Notes: generated by a model from the letters alone, not told the origin. 64,000 nucleotides of DNA from Bergeyella porcorum (GCF_042427575.1 NZ_JBHMFD010000002.1:124001-188000); one strand, 5' to 3'. Shown: positions 33,254-43,298, counted from the first letter of the stretch. Numbers and translations are program-made.

Positions 33254-34433
33254 AATTAAAGATTTACTTTTTATTTGCCTAATTTTTTTAGGAACAATAT
33301 CCTTCCATAAGGCTCAAAACATTGGAAATATAGAATATAAAGCTGCTGCCGACCGCCCAGAACTCTACCTACCACTACTAAAAGACAAAGCGGTAGCCGT
33401 GGTAACCAACCAAACTGGCTTGCTACAAGATAAAACCCACTTGGTAGATTTCCTCCTTGCCAATGGCGTGAATATCAAAAGTATCTTTGCACCAGAGCAC
33501 GGCTTTCGAGGGGACGCAGATGCAGGCGAAGTAGTGAAAAATGGTAAGGATACCAAAACGGGACTGCCCATCATCTCCCTCTACGGGAATCATAAAAAAC
33601 CTACTAAAGAACAGCTAAAAAATATAGAAATCATCCTTTTCGATATTCAAGATGTGGGCGTACGGTTTTACACCTACATCTCCACTTTAGCCTATGTGAT
33701 GGAAGCCGCTGCGGAGAACAAAATTGCCGTTGTAGTACTGGATAGACCCAACCCTCACGATGGCTATACCGATGGACCTATACTGAAAAAGAAATGGAAA
33801 AGCTTTGTAGGAATGCACAGCGTACCCGTAATCTACGGACTAACCATAGGAGAATACGGCAAAATGATCAATGGTGAACGATGGCTAAAAAACGGTATCA
33901 AAGCCCATTATACCCTAATCCCAATGCAAGGATACTACAAGAAACAACGCTACCCCATCTCAGAAAAACCATCGCCCAACTTACCTAATGATAAAGCCAT
34001 CAACCTATATCCATCGCTTTGCTTCTTTGAAGGCACCCAAGTTTCCGTAGGACGCGGCACCGATTTGCCTTTCCAAATCTACGGCAGTCCGTGGACAAAA
34101 ACATTGCCGTACCAGTTCACCCCAGAGCCCAACTTCGGGGCAAAAAACCCTTTCCTCAATGGTGAGCAATGCTTTGGTGAAAACCTTTCTCAATATCCAA
34201 AAACATTAAACTCCCTTGAACTCTCTTGGTTGCTAAAAGCATATAAAGCCTACCATAATCCTGAAAAGAACTTCTTTTTAGACAATCTCTTTTTTGATAA
34301 GTTGGCAGGGTCAGATGAGCTTCGCACGCAAATTGTTGCTGGAAAATCCGAAAAAGAAATCCGCGATTCTTGGAAAAAAGATTTAGAAGCTTTTGAAAAA
34401 ATCAGACGCCGATACATCATCTATGAAGATTGA
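33237..34433 (+). CDS. namZ: DUF1343 exo-beta-N-acetylmuramidase (NamZ-type)
   Basis: The 398-residue protein has a signal peptide (cleavage near HKAQN), then the DUF1343 domain: VVTNQTGLL, FAPEHGFRGDADAG (conserved Glu/His) and IILFDIQDVGVRFYTYISTL. This family, GH171, releases non-reducing-end MurNAc from peptidoglycan fragments. The secreted enzyme could feed muropeptide salvage; the sugar-kinase/nucleotidyltransferase pair at 52741-54662 might be connected, but this is inference. Confidence 0.9.
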   Translation: MILNLKIKDLLFICLIFLGTISFHKAQNIGNIEYKAAADRPELYLPLLKDKAVAVVTNQTGLLQDKTHLVDFLLANGVNIKSIFAPEHGFRGDADAGEVVKNGKDTKTGLPIISLYGNHKKPTKEQLKNIEIILFDIQDVGVRFYTYISTLAYVMEAAAENKIAVVVLDRPNPHDGYTDGPILKKKWKSFVGMHSVPVIYGLTIGEYGKMINGERWLKNGIKAHYTLIPMQGYYKKQRYPISEKPSPNLPNDKAINLYPSLCFFEGTQVSVGRGTDLPFQIYGSPWTKTLPYQFTPEPNFGAKNPFLNGEQCFGENLSQYPKTLNSLELSWLLKAYKAYHNPEKNFFLDNLFFDKLAGSDELRTQIVAGKSEKEIRDSWKKDLEAFEKIRRRYIIYED

Positions 34434-34556
34434 TTGTACTGCTACGCTTATTGTATTGTTGTAATTTGTATTACTGTATTATTGTATCATTGTACTTTGT
34501 ACATTATACTTTTTACATTATACATTGTTACATCGGTACATTGATACATTGTTACA

Positions 34557-34760
34557 TTAATCAAAATGATTAGGATGATTACCATCTTTGTTTTTGTACA
34601 AAATAAACAGACCAATGGATAGTCCCACCACGCCTGCCACAGCATTGAGTAACGCTCGGCTTAGTTTATCTGCTGCATCGCTACCGATGTAATTCATTAA
34701 GAATAAAATCACAAAAGTGATGATTGATATAATAATGTGTGTTCTTCCGAAAAGTTTCAT
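34557..34760 (-). CDS. Small two-helix membrane protein
   Basis: The 67-residue protein has two hydrophobic segments (about 9-24 and 38-55), a short charged C-terminus and no recognised domain. It is separated by 2 nt from the upstream porin-like gene and is probably in its operon. To its right the 123-bp gap to the NamZ-type gene is filled with AT-rich near-repeats of TACATTGTTACAT and holds no supported gene. Confidence 0.6.
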   Translation of the reverse strand: MKLFGRTHIIISIITFVILFLMNYIGSDAADKLSRALLNAVAGVVGLSIGLFILYKNKDGNHPNHFD

Positions 34761-34762
34761 TG

Positions 34763-35350
34763 TTATTTTATTTTATATGCTATCATAATACCACCTCGGT
34801 AAGGTATCCATTCGCCACTTTGGTTCCATTGTCTTTTTCCCTCAGGGTCATCATAGCGTATGAAGCCATCTGGCGGCACATCTACATAACCTCTATAATA
34901 GCCTTGGCTGGTTCCCCCACCTAAGTAAACATCTATATTCCAGCGGTCTTTCCATTGCCATTGGTAGCCTACCGTTGCTCCTAGCATATAGGTATACCCT
35001 CTTTGGAATTTCCCTGTGTCTACATAGTTCCACTTGGTCATATCATATACTCCAAAGCCAGCATTGGCACCTACATACCAATTTTTAAAAGCTTCTTTAA
35101 AATAATATCGCCCTTCCAGATGTCCCATATAAACCTGAAAATGATTGCCAAATGCCGACTTCCAAGGGGAAATAAAGCCATCTGCTTGCACTGTAAACTG
35201 CTTGCTCAGCTGATATTCTAAGCCTAAATTAATCATTGACAAAGGAACAAAAAGAGCATTTCCCTTGACATACAAAGCTTTGTCTGTCTTTTGGGCATTG
35301 ATGCTAAAAGCTGTCAATAATCCCAAAGCGATGCTATATATTTTTTTCAA
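34763..35350 (-). CDS. DUF3575-type outer-membrane beta-barrel protein
   Basis: The 195-residue secreted protein has a signal ending near INAQ. The rest is alternating amphipathic strands with the DUF3575 look: MINLGLEYQLSKQFTVQADGF, YYFKEAFKNWYVGANAGFG, then GATVGYQWQW and a final strand IMIAYKIK. It is probably a small outer-membrane barrel, function unknown. It lies 12 nt after the thioredoxin gene in the same direction. Confidence 0.8.
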   Translation of the reverse strand: MKKIYSIALGLLTAFSINAQKTDKALYVKGNALFVPLSMINLGLEYQLSKQFTVQADGFISPWKSAFGNHFQVYMGHLEGRYYFKEAFKNWYVGANAGFGVYDMTKWNYVDTGKFQRGYTYMLGATVGYQWQWKDRWNIDVYLGGGTSQGYYRGYVDVPPDGFIRYDDPEGKRQWNQSGEWIPYRGGIMIAYKIK

Positions 35351-35362
35351 GTTGATTGTATT

Positions 35363-36535
35363 TTATTTTTTAATTTCTGAAAGTAATTGTTCAGGAATAG
35401 AAGCATCCATTCCTCTTTGCTTGGTCAGTTTCAAAGATTGCTCAGCGTACATTTTGGCAGCATCTTTATTCCCTGTTTTAAGGTAAAGCTTCGCTAAAAT
35501 ATAGGTATTCTCTGCGGTCTCTGCTTTCATCACGGCTTTTTCTGCCCATACCACCGCTTTTTTCAGCGATTCGGGGTTAGAAATTTTTTCTGCAAAAGTA
35601 TAAGCTACCCTATTCAGTTCTTTATCCTCAAAACCATCACCATCCCCATAGTATGCCAACGCTGCTTTCTCAAAAGCATTGAAATTTCCCACCGAAGGAT
35701 AAAAATAGACCTTTAATTTATCAAGCGTTGTCTTAGCTTCTGCTTTGCCCAAAATAGCTTCCGCCTCGGCTAAAAATTGCTCCTCGTCTATAGTTCCTGT
35801 CTGGTGGTTAAAGGTTTTCTCTACTACAGCATTCAGTTTAAATTGATTATCAAACTGCTGATAGCTAGCCTCTGGAAGATGTTTTACTATCTCGGCTTTA
35901 TCTTGCACAAAAGTGGTATAGAGTGCATCTGATTGGCTTTTAAGAAAGTGTAGCAAAATAGAAATCTCCTCTTGAGTATAAGCCCCTTTTGCCCTTTGGC
36001 TGAAATATCTATCTGCCACTTTATGAGCAAATACGGGGTCTGTGCCTGCATTCATTTTAATGGTGTTGAGCAAAAACGCAGGGTCTTTCTCCCCTTTTTC
36101 AAAGCGTTCTTTAGCAGAACCACCCTTGCCAACAGCATCGGCTTCTTTACCCAAAGCAATGAAATTTTTCTCATCCAAAGCACCCATTCCTTTGAAAACC
36201 ACTTCTCCATCACCATTCAAAAATAAAAAAGTGGGATAAGAACGAATGCCATATTTCATTGCAATATCTCGCCCCTCCCCTTTTTCCATATCAAAATGTG
36301 CATTAATGAAATGAGCATTATAAAAATCTTTCACCTCATCTTTCGGAAAAATATTTTTCTCCATCATCTTACAAGGTCCACACCAAGATGCATAAGCATC
36401 CAAAAACACCAACTTTTTTTCTTTCTTAGCCTTTGCTAAAATATCTTTGAATGGTGCGTTTTCAAAATTGATGGATTGCTGGGCATAAAACAACGCTCCA
36501 GCCATTAAAAGAGGTAAAGAGAATATTTTTTTCAT
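35363..36535 (-). CDS. Secreted thioredoxin-family protein with TPR-like C-terminus
   Basis: The 390-residue protein starts at MKKIFSLPLL with a signal peptide ending near ALFYAQ. The longer ORF start at 36559 is ruled out because the promoter lies between. The thioredoxin domain (about 20-130) has the active site ASWCGPCKMME and SYPTFLFLNGDG. The C-terminal 230 residues are helical and TPR-like, ending with NTYILAKLYLKTGNK. It probably keeps a periplasmic disulfide or lipoprotein partner reduced. The family is DsbD/thioredoxin-like. Confidence 0.88.
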   Translation of the reverse strand: MKKIFSLPLLMAGALFYAQQSINFENAPFKDILAKAKKEKKLVFLDAYASWCGPCKMMEKNIFPKDEVKDFYNAHFINAHFDMEKGEGRDIAMKYGIRSYPTFLFLNGDGEVVFKGMGALDEKNFIALGKEADAVGKGGSAKERFEKGEKDPAFLLNTIKMNAGTDPVFAHKVADRYFSQRAKGAYTQEEISILLHFLKSQSDALYTTFVQDKAEIVKHLPEASYQQFDNQFKLNAVVEKTFNHQTGTIDEEQFLAEAEAILGKAEAKTTLDKLKVYFYPSVGNFNAFEKAALAYYGDGDGFEDKELNRVAYTFAEKISNPESLKKAVVWAEKAVMKAETAENTYILAKLYLKTGNKDAAKMYAEQSLKLTKQRGMDASIPEQLLSEIKK

Positions 36536-36555
36536 CTTAAAAACCATTTGACCTC

Positions 36556-36563
36556 GCAAATAT
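36556..36563 (-). promoter_or_regulatory. -7 box of the thioredoxin gene
   Basis: The minus strand reads TATATTTG, an exact match, 20 nt before the ATG at 36535. Confidence 0.6.
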
Positions 36564-36619
36564 ACAGAAAAACTATTAATGCTTTTAAGTCATTTCCCTC
36601 TGAGGAGAAAAGGTAGGTA

Positions 36620-36714
36620 TTTTCTATTTAGAAATTGATAAGAAGCTTCCAAAGGAGGTATTTTCTGTTTAGAAATTAGGATGATAAAAATATTGGGAGT
36701 TTCTATTTAGAAAA
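36620..36714. repeat. Three copies of a palindromic TTTCTATTTAGAAA element
   Basis: The 398-bp gap between the thioredoxin gene and metG holds three copies of TTTTCTATTTAGAAA-like palindromes at 36620-36634, 36660-36674 and 36700-36714 (40-bp spacing). Each could form a small hairpin. The remaining 240 nt show no gene I can support. Confidence 0.7.
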
Positions 36715-36931
36715 TGGAATCATTTTTAAATCTTAATGCTATGAAAAAAGTAATTACAGCAGTCCGTGTTACTGAGTTTGAAGACATTGCCAAGCAGAGG
36801 ACGCATTATCCTTCGATTTCATTCAGGCTGATATCTCGAAATCTTTCTTTGAGAGTTTCAAAGCTTTCAGAAAAACATACTACAATTCACATCCTTTCCA
36901 AAATCAAGTTTTTATTAATCCTACTATTGAT

Positions 36932-36939
36932 TATCTTTG
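36932..36939 (+). promoter_or_regulatory. -7 box of metG
   Basis: TATCTTTG matches TAnnTTTG and lies 18 nt before the metG ATG at 36958. Confidence 0.6.
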
Positions 36940-36957
36940 CAAAAAATTACATAAAAT

Positions 36958-39000
36958 ATGTCAGAAAGAAAGATGATTACCGCCGCTTTGCCGTATGCCA
37001 ATGGACCTGTGCATATTGGACATTTGGCGGGTGTGTATATTCCAGCCGATGTGTATGCCCGCTTCCAAAGAAGAATGGGCAAAGATGTAGCCTTTATCTG
37101 TGGCTCCGATGAACACGGAATCCCCATCACCATCCGTGCTAAAAAAGAAGGTGTTACCCCTCAAGATGTTGTAGATAAATACCACGAAATCATCAAAAAA
37201 TCTTTTGAAGATTTGGGCATTTCTTTCGATGAATATTCTAGAACAACTTCTAAAAAACACTACGAAACCGCTTCGGAATTTTTCCTGAAAATGTACAACA
37301 ATGGAAAATTCACAGAGGAAGTCTCAGAACAATTTTATGATGAACAAGCGGGAGAATTTCTCGCCGATAGATACATTGTAGGGACTTGCCCTAATTGTAG
37401 TAATGAAAACGCCTATGGCGATCAATGCGAAAAGTGTGGCTCTACCCTTTCGCCTACGGAGCTCATCAATCCAAAATCTATGTTGAGTGGCAATGTCCCA
37501 ACCTTAAAGGCAACCAAAAACTGGTATCTTCCACTGAATGACTATGAAAACTTCCTCAATGAATGGATTATCGAAGGACATAAAGACGATTGGAAACCTA
37601 ATGTTTACGGTCAGGTAAAATCTTGGCTCAACGATGGCCTGAAACCGCGTGCAATGACCCGCGACCTGAACTGGGGTGTTCCCGTGCCTCTACCCGATGC
37701 TGAGGGCAAAGTACTCTATGTATGGTTTGACGCTCCTATCGGATACATTTCTTTCACCAAAGAGTGGGCAGAGAAAAACGGTAAAGATTGGAAAGATTAT
37801 TGGCAAAATGATAACTCAGAACTGATTCACTTCATTGGGAAAGACAATATTGTATTCCATTGCATTATTTTCCCAGCAATGATGAAGGCACACGGCGACT
37901 ATATTATGCCGAAAAATGTTCCTGCTTTTGAGTTTCTAAACCTTGAAAATGATAAAATATCCACTTCCCGAAATTGGGCTGTTTGGGCACACGAGTATGT
38001 GGAAGATTTCCCTGGGCAACAAGATGTCCTAAGATATGCTTTACTCTCTTCTGCCCCAGAAACGAAGGACAACAACTTTACTTGGAAAGATTTTCAGACC
38101 AAAAACAATTCGGAGTTGGTAGGTATTTTTGGAAATTTCATCAATCGTGTAGCAGTACTTACCAATAAATATTATGAAGGCATTGTTCCACAGTTTGGCG
38201 ATTTTGAGCCAGTGGATAAAGATTTGTATCACGAAATAAGACAGTTCCCTGAAAGAATAGGTAAAAACTTGGATGAGTTCAAATTCCGTGATGCCTTGGC
38301 AGAGCTGATGAACTTGGCCCGTTTGGGGAACAAATACCTTGCCGATGAAGAGCCTTGGAAAGTGATAAAAGACAACCCAGAAAGGGTAAAAACACAACTA
38401 TTCTGTGCATTGCAAGTGGCAGCAGCATTGGGCTATCTATGCGAACCATTCTTGCCATTCACTGCAGAGAAAATTAGACAAGGATTGAACCTTGAAGATA
38501 AAAAATGGAATGAAATTTTTGATAATTTCCTTATTCCAGTGGGGCATCAGATTAATTCCATTCCGCTACTCTTCTCAAAAATTGAGGACGAAACCATTGA
38601 GGCTCAAATCCAAAAACTTGAAAATACAAAACAACAAAATAAGAAAACCAATCCTAACGCTAATCCTATGAAAGACGAGATTACCTTTGATGATTTCACG
38701 AAAATAGACCTAAGAACAGCTACTATCTTGGAAGCCGAGAAAGTGGAAAAAGCCGATAAGCTTCTAAAACTGAAAGTAGACACAGGTGTAGATGTAAGAA
38801 CTGTAGTTTCTGGCATTGCAGAGAGCTTTACTCCAGAGGAAATCGTAGGCAAACAAGTGATGATTTTGCTCAACCTTGCTCCCAGAAAAATCCGCGGAAT
38901 AGAAAGCCAAGGAATGCTCCTTCTCACCACCAAACCAGATGGTAAACTATCTTTCGTAACACCAGATGAAAAAGTGGACAACGGCGTGGAGATAGGATAA
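36958..39000 (+). CDS. metG: Methionyl-tRNA synthetase with C-terminal tRNA-binding domain
   Basis: This class I synthetase has 680 residues. HIGH-type motif is NGPVHIGHLAG, the zinc knuckle has CPNC...CEKC (about 142-160), the KMSKS loop is variant KISTSR, and the C-terminal EMAP/tRBD domain (about 570-680, with FDDFTKIDLRTATIL) follows a Lys/Asn-rich linker. It charges initiator and elongator tRNA-Met. It ends in a bidirectional terminator. Confidence 0.97.
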   Translation: MSERKMITAALPYANGPVHIGHLAGVYIPADVYARFQRRMGKDVAFICGSDEHGIPITIRAKKEGVTPQDVVDKYHEIIKKSFEDLGISFDEYSRTTSKKHYETASEFFLKMYNNGKFTEEVSEQFYDEQAGEFLADRYIVGTCPNCSNENAYGDQCEKCGSTLSPTELINPKSMLSGNVPTLKATKNWYLPLNDYENFLNEWIIEGHKDDWKPNVYGQVKSWLNDGLKPRAMTRDLNWGVPVPLPDAEGKVLYVWFDAPIGYISFTKEWAEKNGKDWKDYWQNDNSELIHFIGKDNIVFHCIIFPAMMKAHGDYIMPKNVPAFEFLNLENDKISTSRNWAVWAHEYVEDFPGQQDVLRYALLSSAPETKDNNFTWKDFQTKNNSELVGIFGNFINRVAVLTNKYYEGIVPQFGDFEPVDKDLYHEIRQFPERIGKNLDEFKFRDALAELMNLARLGNKYLADEEPWKVIKDNPERVKTQLFCALQVAAALGYLCEPFLPFTAEKIRQGLNLEDKKWNEIFDNFLIPVGHQINSIPLLFSKIEDETIEAQIQKLENTKQQNKKTNPNANPMKDEITFDDFTKIDLRTATILEAEKVEKADKLLKLKVDTGVDVRTVVSGIAESFTPEEIVGKQVMILLNLAPRKIRGIESQGMLLLTTKPDGKLSFVTPDEKVDNGVEIG

Positions 39001-39030
39001 TAACAAATCTATCACACAATTAATGAGCAA

Positions 39031-39069
39031 AAAAAGACCGCCTTTCACAAGTTGTGAGGCGGCTTTTTT
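39031..39069. terminator. Bidirectional terminator between metG and the M15-like gene
   Basis: AAAAAGaCCGCC (39031-39042) pairs with GGCGGcTTTTT (39058-39069) around a stem containing TTCACAA and TTGTGA. Confidence 0.85.
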
Positions 39070-39673
39070 ATCTCACAGTGATATGAAAACAATTTTGTTG
39101 CTTCTCTTTGATAAAATAGATTTCGCCAGCTTTTTCCATTTGGATTAATACTTTTTCTAAGATTTTTTCTAAACGGTCATTCCTTTTTAAGCGGTCATTA
39201 AAGCGGATATATGAGACATCAAAAGCGTTGCCATAATTATGTGTACTAAACCCTAAAGAAGCGTTGTTGTTTACTTTTCGCAGTCGGCATTGGTCTTCTA
39301 AAGTTCGGGTAAGAGAGGTATAAGTAAGGGTACTACCATTGGCTTTAGCGTAGAATGTTTTTGCAATTTTTTGTAACGCAGTTTTGGCTCTAGGAGCTAA
39401 TACCAGCTGACTATATCGTAATTTTTGTACGCGATAGCCTTTGCCTAAAGATTTCACAGAAGTAAGTTTGCCAGATTTTTTATGTTTCTTGATAGAAGTA
39501 TCATTTTTTAGTACAGAAAGTTTCATTTTCTTGGATGCGGAAAGATGTTTTTCATACAATGCCGTAGGTTTTACTTTCATTACTTTATCCCTATCATAAC
39601 AGTTGGATTTTTGAGCCGAAATAGAAGCTGATAAGTGAAAGAAAAGAATAACGAATAGAATATATCTCATCAA
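39068..39673 (-). CDS. Secreted M15/VanY-type peptidase (DUF5715-like)
   Basis: The 201-residue protein has a signal peptide (to about SISAQ) and a C-terminal domain with the M15 zinc pattern: STHNYGNAFDVS (His and Asp ligands) and FHITV near the end (third His). The short domain resembles DUF5715, a peptidoglycan DD/LD-carboxypeptidase-like family. It presumably trims peptide stems of peptidoglycan. It reads divergently from the DUF5686 gene. Confidence 0.7.
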   Translation of the reverse strand: MMRYILFVILFFHLSASISAQKSNCYDRDKVMKVKPTALYEKHLSASKKMKLSVLKNDTSIKKHKKSGKLTSVKSLGKGYRVQKLRYSQLVLAPRAKTALQKIAKTFYAKANGSTLTYTSLTRTLEDQCRLRKVNNNASLGFSTHNYGNAFDVSYIRFNDRLKRNDRLEKILEKVLIQMEKAGEIYFIKEKQQNCFHITVR

Positions 39674-39746
39674 AAATTGTTTTTAGAATTAACGCTTTTT
39701 CTTTCATTTTCTTATCCTAACGAGGTTAAATCTGAAAAAAAAAAAG

Positions 39747-39754
39747 TATTTTCG
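39747..39754 (+). promoter_or_regulatory. -7 box of the DUF5686 gene, leaderless
   Basis: TATTTTCG fits TAnnTTYG and ends 4 nt before the ATG, so the transcript is expected to begin at about the start codon itself. Confidence 0.45.
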
Positions 39755-39758
39755 CATT

Positions 39759-42185
39759 ATGAAATATTGGTATATCTTAGTTTTAAGTTTATTGGGAGTA
39801 TTAGGATTTGCCCAATCAGAAATTAAAGTTTTCAAAGCTGGTAGTAGAACGCCCATTGCAGGAGCTTCGGTTGCTTGTAATGGTAAGATTTTAGGAAGAA
39901 CTAATGCCGCAGGTATCTTGAAATTTCGTACCCAATGCAGAAGCGTAGAAGTAGCCGCTAAAGGTTATTATGAAACGGAAGTGGTGGTAGATAAAGTGAT
40001 GGAAGCCACTTTGGAACAACTAGAAAAAGGAACAGCAAGTATAGAAAAAGTAGTGCTAAAAGATGTGAGCGACCCCAAGGCATTAGAACTGCTGAAAAAA
40101 GTAAGAGCGCATTACAGCGATAATACGCCACAGAGTTTACCGTCTTATTCCTTTAAGGTTTACGAAAAAACAGCATTAGACCTAGACCAAGATACCATAC
40201 AGCAGTATAATGATTTCGTAAAGGCAAGATTAGACTCTCTGAAACAATTACCTCAAAAAAATCAAGACCAAAAGAAGATAAAAGATTCTATAGAGAATAC
40301 CCATACAATGAAACTGGTGGGGCAGAGCAAGGCTTTTCTCTGGGAGCGGGTAAAAGAGTTTGCCTATTCTAAGAAATATGGAGAAAAGATTACCGTTCTA
40401 GACAATCGTGTTTCGGGGCTTAATAATCCCATCTATGAAATGCTGACCCTCCGCTCCAACCGTACAAAAATGCCCCGTGAAATTCTTGAAGAAAATCAAA
40501 AACTTTACAGATACTTCCTTACCGATACCCTAGATGTAGAAGGAAGACCCAGCTATGTGATAAGATTCCGACAGACCAATTATAAACAACGCGAAAACCG
40601 AAGAAAATACAACGGCTATCTCTATATAGATGCCGAAACCTACGGACTGAAAAAAATAGAAAGCAGTAGCAATAAGAAAAATGAAGGTAGCCTTACTAGT
40701 ATCTGGACGTTGGTAGATGGCAAATGGTTTTTACAAAAGGAAAACTTGAAACTAAAAGCTGGGCAGATAAGCTTTAAACAAAATAAAGAAGAAAAAAATA
40801 ACAAAACGCAACAGTATGGCTACTATGTATATCATATTGCCGATTACTTTGATTATCAAACCAATTTTGAAGCTAAGGCTAAAGATTTCAAAGGTTATAC
40901 TATGGAAATAAAAAATGCCGATGGCTCTCTGCTCTCTCAGTATCGTACAGATAGCTTGTCCCAAAGGGATTTGATGACCTATATCAAGATAGATAGCGTA
41001 GGGCAAAAGTACCAGTTGGATAGAAAAGTGAAGCTTGTTTCGGCGTTGTTGGGTGGAAAGCTGAGATTAGGGAAGGTAGATTTCAATCTTGGAAACGCCA
41101 TCAAATATACTCTTTATGAAGGCTTGAGATTGGGAGCGGAGGTTAAAATGAATGAGAAATTTCACCGCTATCTCTCTCCTGATGCCTATGTAGCGTATGG
41201 TTTCAAAGACCGTGGTCTGAAATATGGATTGGGATTGGATGTAAAAACCACCCTTAGAAAAACTTCCTTTTTTAGAATAGAATATTATCACGATGTGCTT
41301 GCCGCTGGAAAATTTAACGAGAGGCTCTGGAACTTTAAGATGAAAATAATGAATGGCGGTGTCAATCTGAAAAACGACCGTTTCTACCAATACGAAGGCG
41401 TAAAACTGTCTTATGAAAACGACCTGCTCAATTCCCTTACATTGCGTACATCTGTAGCCAGAAATGTAGAACAAGCATTGTTCAATTACGATTATCGTGG
41501 TATGGGAAATCAGTTTGATAATTTTAAAACGATAGTAACTTTAAAGTACGCCCCGAAATCTAAAAATATAATGACACCATCGGGGAAATATACCTTTGAA
41601 CAAGGTTTTCCAGAGTTTTATTTCAATTTTGAAAAGGCGGACAAAGCTTTTGGAGGCGATTTTGATTATACCAAGATGGATATTTTGGCAACGCATAGGT
41701 TTAAAACCAAAGCGGGGATTACAGGAGCAAGGGTTTATTCTGGTATCGTAACGGGAGAAGCTCCTATCTGGCACCTCTTCCATATGAATGGCTTGGGTGG
41801 GCGTTCTTCTAATTTAAATTATAATTATAATCTGACCTCATATCTGGGATTTGCTACAATGCAAGCGGGTAAATATTATAGCGACCGAATGCTGGGCTAC
41901 TATCTCACCCATCGCCTTCCTTGGCATTTCAAAAGTTTTGGGCAACAGACCTCCAGCTTTGATTTGGTTTACCGAGGGGCAATTGGTGATATGAAGCATC
42001 CAGAGCGTCATCAGTTTGATTTTTCTACGCTCAACCGTTTGTATCAAGAAGCAGGATTTGAATGGAATAATTTCCTAAGTACAGGACTTAATTTAGGCTT
42101 CTTCTATCGTGTAGGGCATTATCAAACTCCGAAATTTGGGGATAACTTTGCCGTACAACTAAAGGTGAAACTTTTAGGGTTTTAA
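39759..42185 (+). CDS. DUF5686 protein with carboxypeptidase-regulatory-like domain
   Basis: The 808-residue outer-membrane protein has a signal peptide, a carboxypeptidase-regulatory-like fold (about 20-90; SRTPIAGASVACNGKILGRTNAAG) and then the long DUF5686 domain, with helical and beta-rich barrel-like segments (KLRLGKVDFNLGNAIKYT). Bacteroidota-specific, function unknown, probably in the envelope. It appears to be a single-gene unit. Confidence 0.88.
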   Translation: MKYWYILVLSLLGVLGFAQSEIKVFKAGSRTPIAGASVACNGKILGRTNAAGILKFRTQCRSVEVAAKGYYETEVVVDKVMEATLEQLEKGTASIEKVVLKDVSDPKALELLKKVRAHYSDNTPQSLPSYSFKVYEKTALDLDQDTIQQYNDFVKARLDSLKQLPQKNQDQKKIKDSIENTHTMKLVGQSKAFLWERVKEFAYSKKYGEKITVLDNRVSGLNNPIYEMLTLRSNRTKMPREILEENQKLYRYFLTDTLDVEGRPSYVIRFRQTNYKQRENRRKYNGYLYIDAETYGLKKIESSSNKKNEGSLTSIWTLVDGKWFLQKENLKLKAGQISFKQNKEEKNNKTQQYGYYVYHIADYFDYQTNFEAKAKDFKGYTMEIKNADGSLLSQYRTDSLSQRDLMTYIKIDSVGQKYQLDRKVKLVSALLGGKLRLGKVDFNLGNAIKYTLYEGLRLGAEVKMNEKFHRYLSPDAYVAYGFKDRGLKYGLGLDVKTTLRKTSFFRIEYYHDVLAAGKFNERLWNFKMKIMNGGVNLKNDRFYQYEGVKLSYENDLLNSLTLRTSVARNVEQALFNYDYRGMGNQFDNFKTIVTLKYAPKSKNIMTPSGKYTFEQGFPEFYFNFEKADKAFGGDFDYTKMDILATHRFKTKAGITGARVYSGIVTGEAPIWHLFHMNGLGGRSSNLNYNYNLTSYLGFATMQAGKYYSDRMLGYYLTHRLPWHFKSFGQQTSSFDLVYRGAIGDMKHPERHQFDFSTLNRLYQEAGFEWNNFLSTGLNLGFFYRVGHYQTPKFGDNFAVQLKVKLLGF

Positions 42186-42306
42186 GCTAGATTATACAAT
42201 AGGCTTTAAGCCGTAAGCAATAACTAAACAATGACATCATCTCCCACCTAGAATGTAACTCCGCAAGATTTTTTGGCTAAAGCCTCTTGGGAACACCATA
42301 CTAAAA

Positions 42307-42324
42307 GTCGGGTTAAAACCCGAC
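42307..42324. repeat. Small hairpin GTCGGGTTaaAACCCGAC
   Basis: An 8-bp perfect stem with a 2-nt gap (GTCGGGTT, AA, AACCCGAC) lies 120 nt after the DUF5686 stop. It has no T run, so it is not a standard terminator. The 219-bp gap up to tatD holds nothing else I can support. Confidence 0.45.
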
Positions 42325-42404
42325 CCCTATTGAAAATTGAAAGGCTTAGAGATTAAACAATAATCTGGGTTAGTTCGAGCTACCAAGCCCCCAATAACCA
42401 TTTT

Positions 42405-43169
42405 TTATAATTGAAAAATGGATAAAGCATTAGCGGTGGTGATGGCATCTATCGTAGCCAAATCTTTACCATAGATATCTACCAATTTCCCTGCAATGTA
42501 TTCTAGGTAAGCACTCTCATTGCGTTTCCCTCGATAAGGAACGGGAGCTAAATAAGGGGAATCTGTCTCTAGGACGATGTGTTCCAAAGGAATCTCACTA
42601 AGGAATTGGTCTATTTTCCCATTTTTGAAAGTAACCACGCCACCTATCCCCAATGAAAAGCCTAAAGCTATCGCCTGATGAGCCTGCTCCAAGTTGCCTG
42701 AAAAACAATGGAAAATCCCTCTTAGTTTTGGATGCTTTTTGCGATGTAGCACCTCAAAGGTCTCATCAAAACTTTCTCTGGTATGGATTACAATGGGCAA
42801 ATCTCTTTCTATAGCCCAGTCTATTTGCTGTTCAAAGGCTTTCACCTGAATATCCAAGGTGCTTTGCTCCCAGTATAGGTCTATCCCAATCTCACCAATG
42901 GCACAGAAGGGTCTTTGGGCTAAATACCCTTGCACGATTTCCAATTCTTGCTCCCAAGTATCTGGTTTCACATCACAAGGGTGCAGTCCCATCATTGCAA
43001 ACATTCGCTCAGGGTATTGGGCTTCCAAGGTTAGCATTTTTTCGTGGGTAGAAGAATCTATGGCAGGAAGGAAGAAATGGGTTACACCATTATCTATCGC
43101 CCGTTGGATAGTAGCATCGCGGTCGGTATCAAATTGCTCGGAATATAAATGGGTGTGGGTGTCTATCAT
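42405..43169 (-). CDS. tatD: TatD-family metal-dependent hydrolase
   Basis: The 254-residue TIM-barrel protein has DTHTHLY (metal His), MMGLHPCDVK, AIGEIGIDLYW (Glu ligand), VIHTRESFDE, GIFHCFSGN (His) and LETDSPYLAP (Asp) in the standard order. TatD proteins are metal-dependent 3'-5' DNA exonucleases or related hydrolases. The substrate is not known here. Length fits. Confidence 0.95.
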   Translation of the reverse strand: MIDTHTHLYSEQFDTDRDATIQRAIDNGVTHFFLPAIDSSTHEKMLTLEAQYPERMFAMMGLHPCDVKPDTWEQELEIVQGYLAQRPFCAIGEIGIDLYWEQSTLDIQVKAFEQQIDWAIERDLPIVIHTRESFDETFEVLHRKKHPKLRGIFHCFSGNLEQAHQAIALGFSLGIGGVVTFKNGKIDQFLSEIPLEHIVLETDSPYLAPVPYRGKRNESAYLEYIAGKLVDIYGKDLATIDAITTANALSIFQL

Positions 43170-43298
43170 AGGAATTTAAAATTAGTTGTTGGTTGATGGT
43201 TGTTGGTTAAATTGTTGAAGAGTTAAGAGGTTAGAAGTTAGAGAAAAAGTCTTTCCTCTTTCTTCTTTTTTCTTTCTTCAAAACTCAGCATTCAAAAC

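Noticed and set aside
36714..37112. 132-residue frame covering the gap before metG and overlapping its start
   Set aside because: It runs into metG in another frame, has no family-like motif, and the metG promoter lies within it.
42350..42400. Possible tRNA T-arm (GTTCGAGC)
   Set aside because: No cloverleaf could be built around it.
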